From: CAZXSK01 sp964642855
GTDB lineage: Bacteria; Planctomycetota; Phycisphaerae; SM23-33
Direction of reading: 5' to 3'
Assembly: GCA_964642855.1 (NCBI GenBank)
Contig: CAZXSK010000026.1
Coordinates: 1-50,153, forward strand
Length of the DNA: 50,153 nucleotides
Shown: in pieces, positions 7,574 through 15,922 of the stretch
How positions within the stretch are numbered: position 1 is the stretch's first letter
How the letters are laid out: the number at the start of each line of letters is the position of its first letter
The notes under the pieces: generated by a model
Databases searched by the model: none
What the model saw: only the letters and a program-made list of their open reading frames with translations
What the model was told of the DNA's origin: nothing
Made by a program: the position numbers and the translations under genes

Positions 7574-8239
7574 ATGAAGAAAGATCTCGCACTGGCCCTC
7601 ATCGCGGCGGCGATGCTGGCCATCGTAGCCGAACGTGCCATCACCGCGCCGGAGCCCGCCCCGGCTCCCCAGAGTTGGGAACTGACCTTCACGCATGACA
7701 AGCCTCAGGCCATCGAGGTCAAACTACCCGGACAGGACGAGCCGCAGACTTTCTGGTACCTGCGATACCGGATCGCCAATAACACCGGTGACGACCAGTT
7801 CTTCATTCCCGAATTCGCCATCTATACCGACACGGGCGAGCTTGTTCCAGCTGGCAAGGGCGTTCCGCAAGGAGTCTTCGAGAAGATCCAGAAAGTCTAC
7901 AATGATCCTCTGCTGAAGGACCCGGCCTCGATGAAGGGCAAGGTGCTTCAGGGCGACGACAACGCCAAACGAGGCGTAGCGATCTGGCGGAACTTCGACC
8001 CCAAAGCCGGCGGGTTTGATCTGTTCGTCTCAGGCCTCAGTGGCGAGAGCCAGACCATCAAGCTGCCTGCCCCGATCGAAGTCAAGCAGATGAATGAGGA
8101 CGGCGAAATGGAGACCGTCGAGATTCGGGAGATTACCCTCGTCAAGACTCTGAAATTGACTTACGGCCTGATTGGCGAAGGCAAGGACCGGATCGACCAG
8201 AAGATCAAATACGTCGACCAGAAATGGATCATGCGGTAG
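7574..8239 (+). CDS. Secreted hypothetical protein
   Basis: The 221-residue protein begins with a classic signal peptide: MKK, then a hydrophobic stretch to about residue 20, with cleavage probably after AITA. The mature part is beta-rich, with repeated short strands such as FWYLRYRIANNTG and DLFVSGLSGESQTI, and ends in IKYVDQKWIMR. It has no recognisable catalytic motif. The strand pattern resembles an immunoglobulin-like or periplasmic binding fold, but I do not recognise a family. It stands alone between GNAT and a URO-D gene and ends in a clear terminator, so it is probably a single-gene transcript. Confidence 0.7.
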   Translation: MKKDLALALIAAAMLAIVAERAITAPEPAPAPQSWELTFTHDKPQAIEVKLPGQDEPQTFWYLRYRIANNTGDDQFFIPEFAIYTDTGELVPAGKGVPQGVFEKIQKVYNDPLLKDPASMKGKVLQGDDNAKRGVAIWRNFDPKAGGFDLFVSGLSGESQTIKLPAPIEVKQMNEDGEMETVEIREITLVKTLKLTYGLIGEGKDRIDQKIKYVDQKWIMR

Positions 8240-8267
8240 ACCTCCTCTGAACTGCAATACGCTCAAT

Positions 8268-8296
8268 GCCCCCGGTCACGGCGATCGGGGGCTTTT
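8268..8296 (+). terminator. Intrinsic terminator
   Basis: GCCCCCG (8268-8274) pairs with CGGGGGC (8286-8292) around an 11-base loop, followed by TTTT. It ends the secreted-protein gene and precedes the URO-D gene by about 20 bases. Confidence 0.8.
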
Positions 8297-8314
8297 CATT
8301 AAGGACCCGAGGCC

Positions 8315-9448
8315 ATGGCGAACAACCCTCTCGCTTCCATTCACGAGAAGCTTGGGATCACTCGCAGGAAGACCGTTGATCGGGACGAGTACGTGCGGAT
8401 CATGACCTTCCAGCAGGCTGGACCTCCGTTGCTTACAGAGATCTTCGGGCCGCTGATCGGCCTGCCGGAAGAGTGGAAACAGCAGGGAGCCTCGCAACAG
8501 GAACTTGACTTCTCGGCCTTTCGATACCGTCAACCGGTATACGCCAACCTTCCGGCCTGGGCTGGCCTGGTTGCAGACCGCACGCCAGAGGTCATCGAGG
8601 AGACCGACGCGCACATCCTCGCACGCGACGGAATGGGCAGGCTCGTCAAGCTCTGCAAGGACGCTGCTTCTCTTCCACTGCCGATGGAGTATCCCGTGAA
8701 GGCCCACGACGATTGGCTAAAGGTCAGACACTGGCTTACGTTCACCGAAGCCCGACTCGAGGGACCATGGCGGGAAGCCGCCCAAGAAGCCGTTGACCAA
8801 GGGCATGTCATCACGTTGACGGTTCCGGGCGGGTTCGACACGCCCCGCCAACTCATGGGCGATGAGTTGGCATGCCTGGCTTACTACGATCAGCCCGAGC
8901 TGATGCACGAAATCCTGGATACGATCACGGATACAGCCTTACAGGTCCTCGACCGCGTGACGGCTGAGGTGCCGGTCGACAGGATCTTCGTCCATGAAGA
9001 CATGGCCGGGAAGAACGGCCCACTGGCCGGGCCAGCGCAGGTCCGGGAGTTCATCGCACCGTATTACCGCAAAGTCTGGGATCTTGCTTCGGACCGGGGC
9101 GTGAAGCTCTTCTCCCAGGATTCAGACGGAAACATGATGCCCGTCATCGAATCGTTCCTTGAGGCGGGGGTCAATGTCATATACCCCAACGAGCCAGCCG
9201 CGGGAATGGACATCGTCGCCATCCGGGAACAGTTCGGCAAACGACTGGCCTTGGTCGGAGGCATCGACAAACATGTGCTTCGCAGCGGTCACGACGCGAT
9301 CCGCCGAGAGCTCGAAGCCAAGCTGATCCCCCTGGCCAGGGATGGTGGGATCATGTTCGGCCTCGATCACCGTATTCCCAACGGCACTCCGTTGGAGGCA
9401 TATCGGTACTATCTCGAAACCGCCTGGGAGATCCTCGACCGTCAGTGA
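8315..9448 (+). CDS. URO-D family protein lacking the metal-site cysteine
   Basis: This is a second URO-D superfamily protein, 377 residues. Landmarks are TVPGGFDTPRQLMG, FVHEDMAGKNGPL, VKLFSQDSDGNM, IYPNEPAAGMD, GGIDKHVLRSG and the closing GGIMFGLDHRIPNGTPLEAY. Where the family's methyltransferases have a His/Cys metal motif after the central strand, this protein has SQDSDGNM, so it probably does not bind zinc the same way. Such divergent members are abundant in planctomycetes and lentisphaeres, often near sugar genes; their reaction is not established. The start has AAGGA about ten bases upstream. It is monocistronic as far as I can see, between a terminator and a convergent gene. Confidence 0.7.
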   Translation: MANNPLASIHEKLGITRRKTVDRDEYVRIMTFQQAGPPLLTEIFGPLIGLPEEWKQQGASQQELDFSAFRYRQPVYANLPAWAGLVADRTPEVIEETDAHILARDGMGRLVKLCKDAASLPLPMEYPVKAHDDWLKVRHWLTFTEARLEGPWREAAQEAVDQGHVITLTVPGGFDTPRQLMGDELACLAYYDQPELMHEILDTITDTALQVLDRVTAEVPVDRIFVHEDMAGKNGPLAGPAQVREFIAPYYRKVWDLASDRGVKLFSQDSDGNMMPVIESFLEAGVNVIYPNEPAAGMDIVAIREQFGKRLALVGGIDKHVLRSGHDAIRRELEAKLIPLARDGGIMFGLDHRIPNGTPLEAYRYYLETAWEILDRQ

Positions 9449-9580
9449 AGCGACTTACAAGTTCCTCTCGAAGCCGCAGAGCCTATGGAAACTCTCCGGA
9501 CGTATTTCCAAGGATACCAAGGAACAACCAGGGGCAAACGCAAAGCCGTCGGAGACTGTCAAGCTGACTGCCGAGGTGAA

Positions 9581-11635
9581 CTACCACCACTTCGTGCGCG
9601 AGCCCTTGGGGTACCTCGGCCGATGAGTAAAATGCTTCCGCTGCCGACGGGACAGGCGCATTCGCACGTTGATGGCCCAGCCACATGCTTCCAGCAGGCT
9701 CCGCAGATCGCGGCGCCTGAGCTTGATCCATGCGGTAAGCCCGGCCGGTATCGCCACCACACCCACGGCGACCAGTACGGCAACCACCTTCGCAAGGGTC
9801 GAGGTCTCGGCCAGCGTCTTGGTGATGTAGGCCAGGGAAGAGCCCAACGCTGCCACCGCCACGCCGATTCCAGCCACTAGCCCCCCGGAAGGCATCGAAC
9901 GCCGCCGTTGGGGGGCTTGCTCAGTGGCTTCGTCCTTTGTCTCATCACCCGGCGCAACTTCGTTGAGCATACCCGTGGCCTGGGTGTCGAGCTTTCTTTC
10001 TGCTTGGGTTGTCAGCGACTCCAGCTTGCCAGTGATCAGCGCCCAGAGTCTCTTGAACGGCTGGACGATCGCTTCCAGTAAACTTACCGGATTCTCGATG
10101 ATCTGCATGATCCTGGCGTCGCATGGCAGATTGTCGATGTCGTAGAACAATCCCCTCAGGCCGACCGCCAGATTCCCCCTGCCTCCCGACGTGATTGGCA
10201 CCGCGACCTCGTATGGTCTCCGGTCGCCTGGCGGAATGACCTGAACGTACATCACGCACATGTTGGACTGGCGAACGAACTGAGCGTGCTCGGCGCGATT
10301 CTCTGCCTTGACGGCCAGGTTGAAACGCCGACCGTCCATCACCAGAGATCCGGCCTCAAACAGAGCCCGTCTCCGGGGGTCGTAGAGGTCGGGAAAGCTC
10401 ACGAAGTTATTCGCCAGCCTCAGCAGGTTGCCCTGCAGCAGGACAAGCTTCTCGCACAGGCGGATATTCTCCAGCACGAAGGCGGTCTCGCCACTCTCGG
10501 CCATCAGGGCGCCCGCCCGCTTGGCGTAGTCTCCACTCGCATACCGCCGTAGCGTTTCCAGCCCCAGGGAGTCAACGGCTGACGCGGGCTTCCGGGAGAG
10601 CCAGTCAGCGTAGGGGCCAAAGCATTCCTTCACTGTCCGCCACTGGGTGCTGGTGAGCTTCTCAAGCGTTCCTTCAAACGCCGCGGGAAGAACTTCCCGA
10701 CGGAAGGATTCAATCGCCGGCGCCCAATAGGGGTTCATGGGGGCATCGAAGGGCAGTTCCCGGGTGGATCGCGCCGCGGCCAGCGGAGCCGACCGAAGCA
10801 CCTCTTCGATCACCGCCGGGTCGTCGAAATCCAATTGCTCAAGCTCCTGCTCGGTCCATCCCATGCGCTGTACAAAACGCTCGTCGAGAGCAGCTGCCTC
10901 GCACTGGGCGAAGTACTGGTCGAGCTTCGCACGCACTTTCGAAAGAACCCCGAATGCATCGCTTGTTTCGCTGCCCAAGGGCTGGATGTCGGTCTGACCA
11001 GAGTCGGTTGCGGGCTCGCCCTGCTCACGCCAGGCGATGTATGCATTGGCGCTGGCCAGGAAGCGTCCGAGATTCGCCGGGGAGAGTCCACCTTTGCCCG
11101 ACGGATGGCTGGCCGGGCCAATCGTCCAGATTACGTCCTCGATGAACGTCTGCAGGTCCTGATCCTCACGTGCGGCTTCCGGCAGGATCACCCCGACCTC
11201 GCTGACGGGCTGTGACGCGACCTCGACCTTGATGGCGCGGATCTCTTCGATCGTCAAGGGGTCGGTATCGTTCTTGCCCAGTCGGGTAAGCATCTTCTGC
11301 AGGCTGGGAACTATGCGCTGGGCGTCAGGGTGGCTTTCCTTCACATCGGCTGTCCGGACAGCGTCCCAGCCGGTGTCCATGCCGCCGTGATAGTCCAGGA
11401 CGTCCAGCGTCCACTCGATCGCAGCGCGGAGTTCGGTGGCAAACAGACGTCCGTTGCTATCGGTATCAAGCAGTTCCAGGAGGACCGGATCCGCCTGAAG
11501 GCTGGTCAGCGGGGCCGAAATGGCCACCCAGAGCTCATCCTGCAGACAAAGAGCATTCTGCAGGTCATCGGCTGAACGTATCTGCAGGTGCTTTGCCCTG
11601 CCCAAACGCCGAAATGTCATGCGTCGCGAAGACAT
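9581..11635 (-). CDS. Large EF-hand protein with C-terminal membrane hairpin
   Basis: I do not recognise a named family for this 684-residue protein. Near the N-terminus it carries a canonical calcium-binding EF-hand loop, DTDSNGRLFATE (residues 57-68), with ligands at Asp57, Asp59, Asn61 and Glu68. The long middle part is helical and charged without repeats. Two hydrophobic segments near the C-terminus (about 585-610 and 616-637) form a membrane hairpin, followed by a strongly basic tail of about 45 residues ending in KWW. There is no signal peptide, so most of it should lie in the cytoplasm, anchored at the inner membrane. ATG at 11635 has GAGG eight bases upstream. It stands alone on the minus strand. 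Confidence 0.7.
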   Translation of the reverse strand: MSSRRMTFRRLGRAKHLQIRSADDLQNALCLQDELWVAISAPLTSLQADPVLLELLDTDSNGRLFATELRAAIEWTLDVLDYHGGMDTGWDAVRTADVKESHPDAQRIVPSLQKMLTRLGKNDTDPLTIEEIRAIKVEVASQPVSEVGVILPEAAREDQDLQTFIEDVIWTIGPASHPSGKGGLSPANLGRFLASANAYIAWREQGEPATDSGQTDIQPLGSETSDAFGVLSKVRAKLDQYFAQCEAAALDERFVQRMGWTEQELEQLDFDDPAVIEEVLRSAPLAAARSTRELPFDAPMNPYWAPAIESFRREVLPAAFEGTLEKLTSTQWRTVKECFGPYADWLSRKPASAVDSLGLETLRRYASGDYAKRAGALMAESGETAFVLENIRLCEKLVLLQGNLLRLANNFVSFPDLYDPRRRALFEAGSLVMDGRRFNLAVKAENRAEHAQFVRQSNMCVMYVQVIPPGDRRPYEVAVPITSGGRGNLAVGLRGLFYDIDNLPCDARIMQIIENPVSLLEAIVQPFKRLWALITGKLESLTTQAERKLDTQATGMLNEVAPGDETKDEATEQAPQRRRSMPSGGLVAGIGVAVAALGSSLAYITKTLAETSTLAKVVAVLVAVGVVAIPAGLTAWIKLRRRDLRSLLEACGWAINVRMRLSRRQRKHFTHRPRYPKGSRTKWW

Positions 11636-11805
11636 GGTACTATCCTCGCCGACTTTTTGCTGCGCCGGCGATGGCCAGCATACTCCCAGATTGTTGGCGG
11701 GGCAAGTGTTACGATACCGATGCGTCTCGTGAAGGCGGCTGGTCGGGATCGGTCATCCGGGCCGGAAATCGGAGCGATTTTCCGTAGAACCGGAGTCCGA
11801 AACAC

Positions 11806-11833
11806 TTGACAATCTGCCCGCGAATGATAAATT
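11806..11833 (+). promoter_or_regulatory. Promoter of the rpmA-obg operon
   Basis: TTGACA (11806-11811), a 16-base spacer and TAAATT (11828-11833) lie about 60 bases before rpmA, in the divergent gap behind the EF-hand gene. The rest of the 11636-11896 gap shows nothing else. Confidence 0.5.
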
Positions 11834-11896
11834 GACGGGTTCTACGATCCTGCAGACACAAGCCCCATGCGGGCAACGATATTCGGGAGCAGACAG

Positions 11897-12130
11897 ATGG
11901 CACATAAGAAGGGACAAGGTTCGACCCGTAACGGTCGCGACAGCAACCCGCAGTTCCGTGGTCTCAAGGCATTCGGCGGCCAGAGTGTCCAGCCGGGCAG
12001 CATCATCATCCGTCAGTGCGGAACCAAGTTCAAGCCGGGCAAGAACGTCGGTCTTGGCAAAGACTATACGATTTTTGCCAAGGAAAGCGGCACCGTACAG
12101 TTCCGAGGCCGATTCGTCGACGTCGTCTGA
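11897..12130 (+). CDS. rpmA: 50S ribosomal protein L27
   Basis: L27 sits near the peptidyl-transferase centre of the large subunit. The 77-residue protein begins MAHKKGQGSTRNGRDS and contains FGGQSVQPGSIIIRQ, GTKFKPGKNVGLGKDYTIFAK, matching L27 along its whole length; it is slightly shorter than the usual 85. I chose ATG at 11897, which gives the conserved MAHKKG start with GGAG eight bases upstream. L27 is normally encoded right after rplU (L21); here the upstream gene is on the other strand, so rplU is elsewhere or lost. obg follows 92 bases downstream as usual. Confidence 0.95.
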   Translation: MAHKKGQGSTRNGRDSNPQFRGLKAFGGQSVQPGSIIIRQCGTKFKPGKNVGLGKDYTIFAKESGTVQFRGRFVDVV

Positions 12131-12222
12131 GGTCCGCGCGCCTCGGCGCGCCGGTTACGATCCACACACGAGGGTGGCCCGTCCGCGGTGCCATCCTCGT
12201 TTTGTTCTCACGCATCGCACAC

Positions 12223-13269
12223 ATGGCCAGTCACGATTCCGGCAAGGCAGTCTTCATCGATGAGGTCGACATTGTCGTCGCCGCAGGGGACGGCGGCAAC
12301 GGGTGCGTTGCCTTCCGCCGGGAGAAGTTCATCCCCAAAGGCGGACCGGCTGGAGGCGACGGGGGGCATGGCGGCAGCGTGTATCTGGTCGCCGATGAAT
12401 CACTCAATACTCTTCAGCATCTGGCTGGCAGGCATCATTGGTCTGCCCAACGGGGCGGACACGGGGAAGGAAAAAACAAACACGGCAAGAACGGCGAGGA
12501 TTGTCTCGTGCGGGTCCCGCCGGGCACACTGATCTATGACGCGGAAAAGGACGTGCTGCTCAAGGATCTCGACCAGCCCGATCAGAAAGTCTGCGTGGCC
12601 CGGGGCGGCAAGGGCGGACGCGGGAACACCCGCTTCAAGTCACCCACCCACCAGGCGCCACGGGAGTTCGAAGAGGGCGAGCCGGGCGAGCAACGGTCGC
12701 TACACCTGGAACTCAAACTTATCGCCGATGCCGGACTGGTGGGCCTGCCCAATGCGGGCAAGAGCACCCTTGTTTCCCGTCTCTCCAAGGCCCGTCCCAA
12801 GGTGGCTGCGTACCCGTTCACCACACTCAGGCCCTCGCTGGGCATCGTGGAGATGCCCGATTTCCGGCGGTTCGTCATCGCTGACATCCCCGGACTGATC
12901 GAGGGCGCCCACCGGGGAGCAGGTCTTGGCGATGAGTTTCTCCGCCACATTGAGCGGACCCGGGTGCTGGTTCACATGGTCGACATCGCGCCATACGACG
13001 ACCGCGACCCGGCCGAGGATTACCGCGTGATCCGCAACGAACTGGCCGAGTACTCCCCCGCCCTGCTGGAGAAGCCCGAGATCATCGTCGCAACGAAGAT
13101 TGATCTGACCGACACGCGTGAAAAGCTCGACGCCTTCCGCGATGCGATGGACAAGGAGGTGCTCGCCATCTCTGCCGTCACCGGCCAGGGCCTGGAGTAC
13201 CTGTCCGAGCGCATCTGGCTGGCGCTGCAGGGAAACCCGCAGGACTGGTCCGCTGAGGAAACCCGTTAG
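12223..13269 (+). CDS. obgE: GTPase Obg/CgtA
   Basis: Obg is an essential GTPase acting in late 50S ribosome assembly and stress control. The 348-residue protein shows the glycine-rich Obg fold first (about 10-165, with AAGDGGNGCVAFRREKF and PAGGDGGHGGSVYL). The G domain follows: P-loop GLPNAGKST (174-182), switch region DIPGLIEGAHRGAGLGDEFL, and G4 ATKID. It ends soon after the G domain, so the optional C-terminal OCT domain is absent. ATG at 12223 gives the normal family start; the frame is open further upstream but that would overlap rpmA. It follows rpmA and precedes coaX by nine bases, in one operon. Confidence 0.95.
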   Translation: MASHDSGKAVFIDEVDIVVAAGDGGNGCVAFRREKFIPKGGPAGGDGGHGGSVYLVADESLNTLQHLAGRHHWSAQRGGHGEGKNKHGKNGEDCLVRVPPGTLIYDAEKDVLLKDLDQPDQKVCVARGGKGGRGNTRFKSPTHQAPREFEEGEPGEQRSLHLELKLIADAGLVGLPNAGKSTLVSRLSKARPKVAAYPFTTLRPSLGIVEMPDFRRFVIADIPGLIEGAHRGAGLGDEFLRHIERTRVLVHMVDIAPYDDRDPAEDYRVIRNELAEYSPALLEKPEIIVATKIDLTDTREKLDAFRDAMDKEVLAISAVTGQGLEYLSERIWLALQGNPQDWSAEETR

Positions 13270-13278
13270 GAGCCCCCC

Positions 13279-14058
13279 ATGCATGCCGACCGCATTCCAA
13301 GTGTTCTTGCCTGCGACGTGGGGAACACGCACGTCCGCATCGCCCACGTGGAAGGAGAGAACGTCTCCGATGTACAGACGTTTCGACTGGGTGATCTGGG
13401 CGACCTGGGGCGCGCGGTGGCGATCCTCTGGGAACGCATGCCCGACCCCAAACGCGTGGTCGCATCGAGCGTCAACCCGAGCGGGTTGCGGGCACTGGAA
13501 GCCGCGATCACCGAGGCCATCGATCAGGATACGCTTACCGTCGGGCGCGATATCGCCTTGCCGCTGACGACCCGCGTCGACAACCCCCAGGCAATCGGCT
13601 CGGACCGTCTCTGCACCGCCGTCGCCGCCTTCGACCGTCTGGGCATGGCATGCATCATCGCAGACTTCGGTTCGGCGGCCACCATCGACTGCGTCGACGA
13701 CGAGGGCAACTTCCTGGGCGGGGCGATCCTGCCCGGCCTGAAGATGGGGGCGAGCTCGTTGGCGAAGGAAACTGCCCAGCTGCCCGAAACAGGTCTCCGC
13801 CAACCCGACTGGGTCTTCGGCCGGAACACAGAGGACGCCATCTGCGGCGGGCTGGTACTCGGCATGCGCGGTGCGCTGCGGTACTTCGTCGAGTCCTACG
13901 CCACCGAGCTGGGACACTGGCCGGTCGTCATCGCCACCGGCGGTGACGCTGAGCTGGTGTGCGGGGACATCCACGAAGATGAACTTGTTCAGGCGATCGT
14001 TCCCGACCTGGGCTTGCGCGGCGTGGCGTTGGCGTACTATCGCTGCCTGCTGAAATGA
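13279..14058 (+). CDS. coaX: Type III pantothenate kinase
   Basis: CoaX phosphorylates pantothenate, the first step of coenzyme A synthesis. The 259-residue protein has the ASKHA-fold motifs of type III enzymes: ACDVGNTHVRIAH at the start (phosphate loop), NPQAIGSDRL in the middle, and IADFGSAATIDCVD (family consensus D-x-G-T-A-x-T-x-D, here Ser for the usual Thr), then GGAILPGLKMG. An AGGAG site lies seven to eight bases before the ATG at 13279. The next gene overlaps its stop codon by four bases (ATGA), so the two are translationally coupled. Confidence 0.9.
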   Translation: MHADRIPSVLACDVGNTHVRIAHVEGENVSDVQTFRLGDLGDLGRAVAILWERMPDPKRVVASSVNPSGLRALEAAITEAIDQDTLTVGRDIALPLTTRVDNPQAIGSDRLCTAVAAFDRLGMACIIADFGSAATIDCVDDEGNFLGGAILPGLKMGASSLAKETAQLPETGLRQPDWVFGRNTEDAICGGLVLGMRGALRYFVESYATELGHWPVVIATGGDAELVCGDIHEDELVQAIVPDLGLRGVALAYYRCLLK

Positions 14059-15185
14059 CGCTCCGCCACGATCACCCCGCCACGTGTGCCGCCCTGTTGA
14101 CGCCCCAGGGACGCGGCGGAATCGCGGTCGTCGCCGTGACCGGACCGGCCTCGCTGGACGTGCTGGACGACCTGTTCATACCCGACCGGCGCGGAGGGCA
14201 GACCCGGGAAGGCCGGCTCAGACTGGGCGTTCTGCAGGGATCGGACGGACCGATCGACCAGGCCCTGGTCGCCCGCACACCCGAGGGTTGCGAGATTAAC
14301 GTCCACGGCGGTCCGGCAGTGGTCGCGGAGACTCTCCGACGGCTGACAGATCTCGGAGTCAGAGTTCTTCACGCACCCTCCGTCGGCATGGACGGCCTGG
14401 GCGTTTGTCACCCCGCGTGGGATAACCCCGCCATCGGCAGAGAACTGCTCGAAGCGCTTCCGACTGCAGCAACCGCCCGCGTAGTCTCCGCACTGACCCA
14501 CCAGTGGTCGGGGGGGCTCAGTGAGCTTGCCTCGATGGACCACCCGTCTGCCGCATCGCTCCAGCGCGCCGCGGAGGACCTCGCTGTGATGCAACGCCTG
14601 CTCGAGCCGGCGGAAGTCGTGCTTGTCGGACCCCCCAACGCCGGCAAGAGTAGCCTGGCCAATCTGCTGGTCGGACGCACGGTCAGCATCGTCCATCAAC
14701 AACGGGGCACCACGCGTGACTGGGTTCGGGAAATGGCAACACCGGCGGGGTTGCCAATCTGGCTGACCGATACGGCGGGTATCTGGTCGCCACCGGACTC
14801 GGACCATGGCATCGACCGCGAGGCGGTGCTGCGTGCCCGCCAGCGGGCGCAGCAGGCGGACCTGGTTTTGCTGGTCGAGGCGGAGCAGGATCTGCCCTCT
14901 CCGCATTGGCTGGCCGGGCGCAATCTGCTGCGCGTCTCGGCCAAGTGCGACATCCATCCTCCCGCTCCCCATGCCGACGTGGCGGTCAGTTCGGAGACCG
15001 GCCGGGGGCTCGAGGAGTTGAGGCAGGCGATACTGGACCGCCTGGGCCTGGGGAACTTCAATCCATCAATCCCACGGGCGTTCACGCAACGGCAGGCGGA
15101 TCTTCTGGGGCAAACGGCAGACGCCGCCATATCAGGCAAGCGAAGTACCTCGGACAAGCTGCTCAGCGAGCTGCTGGGACGCTGA
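14055..15185 (+). CDS. MnmE/TrmE-like GTPase, shortened and lacking the C-terminal Cys motif
   Basis: The 376-residue protein has the MnmE layout. The N-terminal folate-binding-like part holds LLTPQGRGGIAVVAVTGP and EINVHGGP; a helical part follows; then a TrmE-type G domain with G1 GPPNAGKSS (192-200), G2 TTRD (219-222) and G3 DTAG (239-242). Three things differ from true MnmE, which installs the cmnm5 group on wobble uridine with MnmG. The G4 motif NKxD reads SAKCD (295-299). The C-terminal CxGK motif is absent; the protein ends LLSELLGR. It is about 75 residues short. It may be a degenerate paralog with another role, or the lineage's only MnmE. Its ATG overlaps the coaX stop. Confidence 0.75.
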   Translation: MTLRHDHPATCAALLTPQGRGGIAVVAVTGPASLDVLDDLFIPDRRGGQTREGRLRLGVLQGSDGPIDQALVARTPEGCEINVHGGPAVVAETLRRLTDLGVRVLHAPSVGMDGLGVCHPAWDNPAIGRELLEALPTAATARVVSALTHQWSGGLSELASMDHPSAASLQRAAEDLAVMQRLLEPAEVVLVGPPNAGKSSLANLLVGRTVSIVHQQRGTTRDWVREMATPAGLPIWLTDTAGIWSPPDSDHGIDREAVLRARQRAQQADLVLLVEAEQDLPSPHWLAGRNLLRVSAKCDIHPPAPHADVAVSSETGRGLEELRQAILDRLGLGNFNPSIPRAFTQRQADLLGQTADAAISGKRSTSDKLLSELLGR

Positions 15186-15271
15186 CCGCCGTTGAAGGTC
15201 CCTGCCAGCCTGGGTGATCTGTCGATTTTCTGGGGAGCAGGTCTGACCCGAATGTGACCGGAACGTCGAAA

Positions 15272-15901
15272 TCAGTCCATTGGCGTCGCCGGCTGGTTGG
15301 TGTCGACGGGCTGGTCGCCTGCCTGACGGCACTGTCGGGCGATCTTACCCCGAAGGAACCAGACCAGCGTGAAGGCCGGGTACGCCAGACCGAACAACGA
15401 GCCCAACAGCAGGCTTGGAAGCATGGTGGCTTTCATGATCCGTGCCTGCTGATTGCCTTCGGGCACTTCGAGATTCAGTACGGCCATAAGCATAAGCACG
15501 CCGGTGACAACGTTCAGCAGGATGGCCGCGGCAGCGTACAGCAGGTGAAGCTTCCTGGACAGCTGCATCCGGCGCTTGATCAGCGTGATTCCAGCAACAA
15601 GCAGGACCGCCGCGATGACCAAGCCTGCAACGGCCCCGAAGGCCTCGATCGAACCGGTCTGCTCTTTCAACGATTCCTGGAATTCCCGAGACTGCTCGTC
15701 GCTGAAGCTCGACATCGTCTCGTTGAAGCCGGATGCGGTCATGACGACGTTGATCACGCCGCAGAACAGGCCGAGACTTGCGAAGATGATCGACAGGATA
15801 CCGATGACCTTCGGCCAGGCGGGTTCCTTCCCCGTGTCCGGTCGCTGAAAATCCGTGCCACCGGGACTCGGCGGCGGAGCCATTCTGGGCAGTTCGCTCA
15901 T
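15272..15901 (-). CDS. Small four-helix membrane protein, unknown
   Basis: The 209-residue protein starts with a proline-rich cytoplasmic stretch (about 1-28) and then shows four hydrophobic segments at roughly 32-55, 88-107, 117-140 and 158-184. Between the first two is a soluble loop, FNETMSSFSDEQSREFQE. The layout resembles small DUF4190-type membrane proteins, but I see no diagnostic motif and give no function. The start codon at 15901 lies 21 bases after the phosphomannomutase stop, so the two genes are probably co-transcribed. Confidence 0.6.
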   Translation of the reverse strand: MSELPRMAPPPSPGGTDFQRPDTGKEPAWPKVIGILSIIFASLGLFCGVINVVMTASGFNETMSSFSDEQSREFQESLKEQTGSIEAFGAVAGLVIAAVLLVAGITLIKRRMQLSRKLHLLYAAAAILLNVVTGVLMLMAVLNLEVPEGNQQARIMKATMLPSLLLGSLFGLAYPAFTLVWFLRGKIARQCRQAGDQPVDTNQPATPMD

Positions 15902-15922
15902 GCTCGATCCCTCACGGAAAGG

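Noticed and set aside
9342..9626. A 94-codon plus-strand frame between the second URO-D gene and the EF-hand gene
   Set aside because: No ribosome binding site, starts inside the URO-D gene and ends antisense to the EF-hand gene C-terminus.
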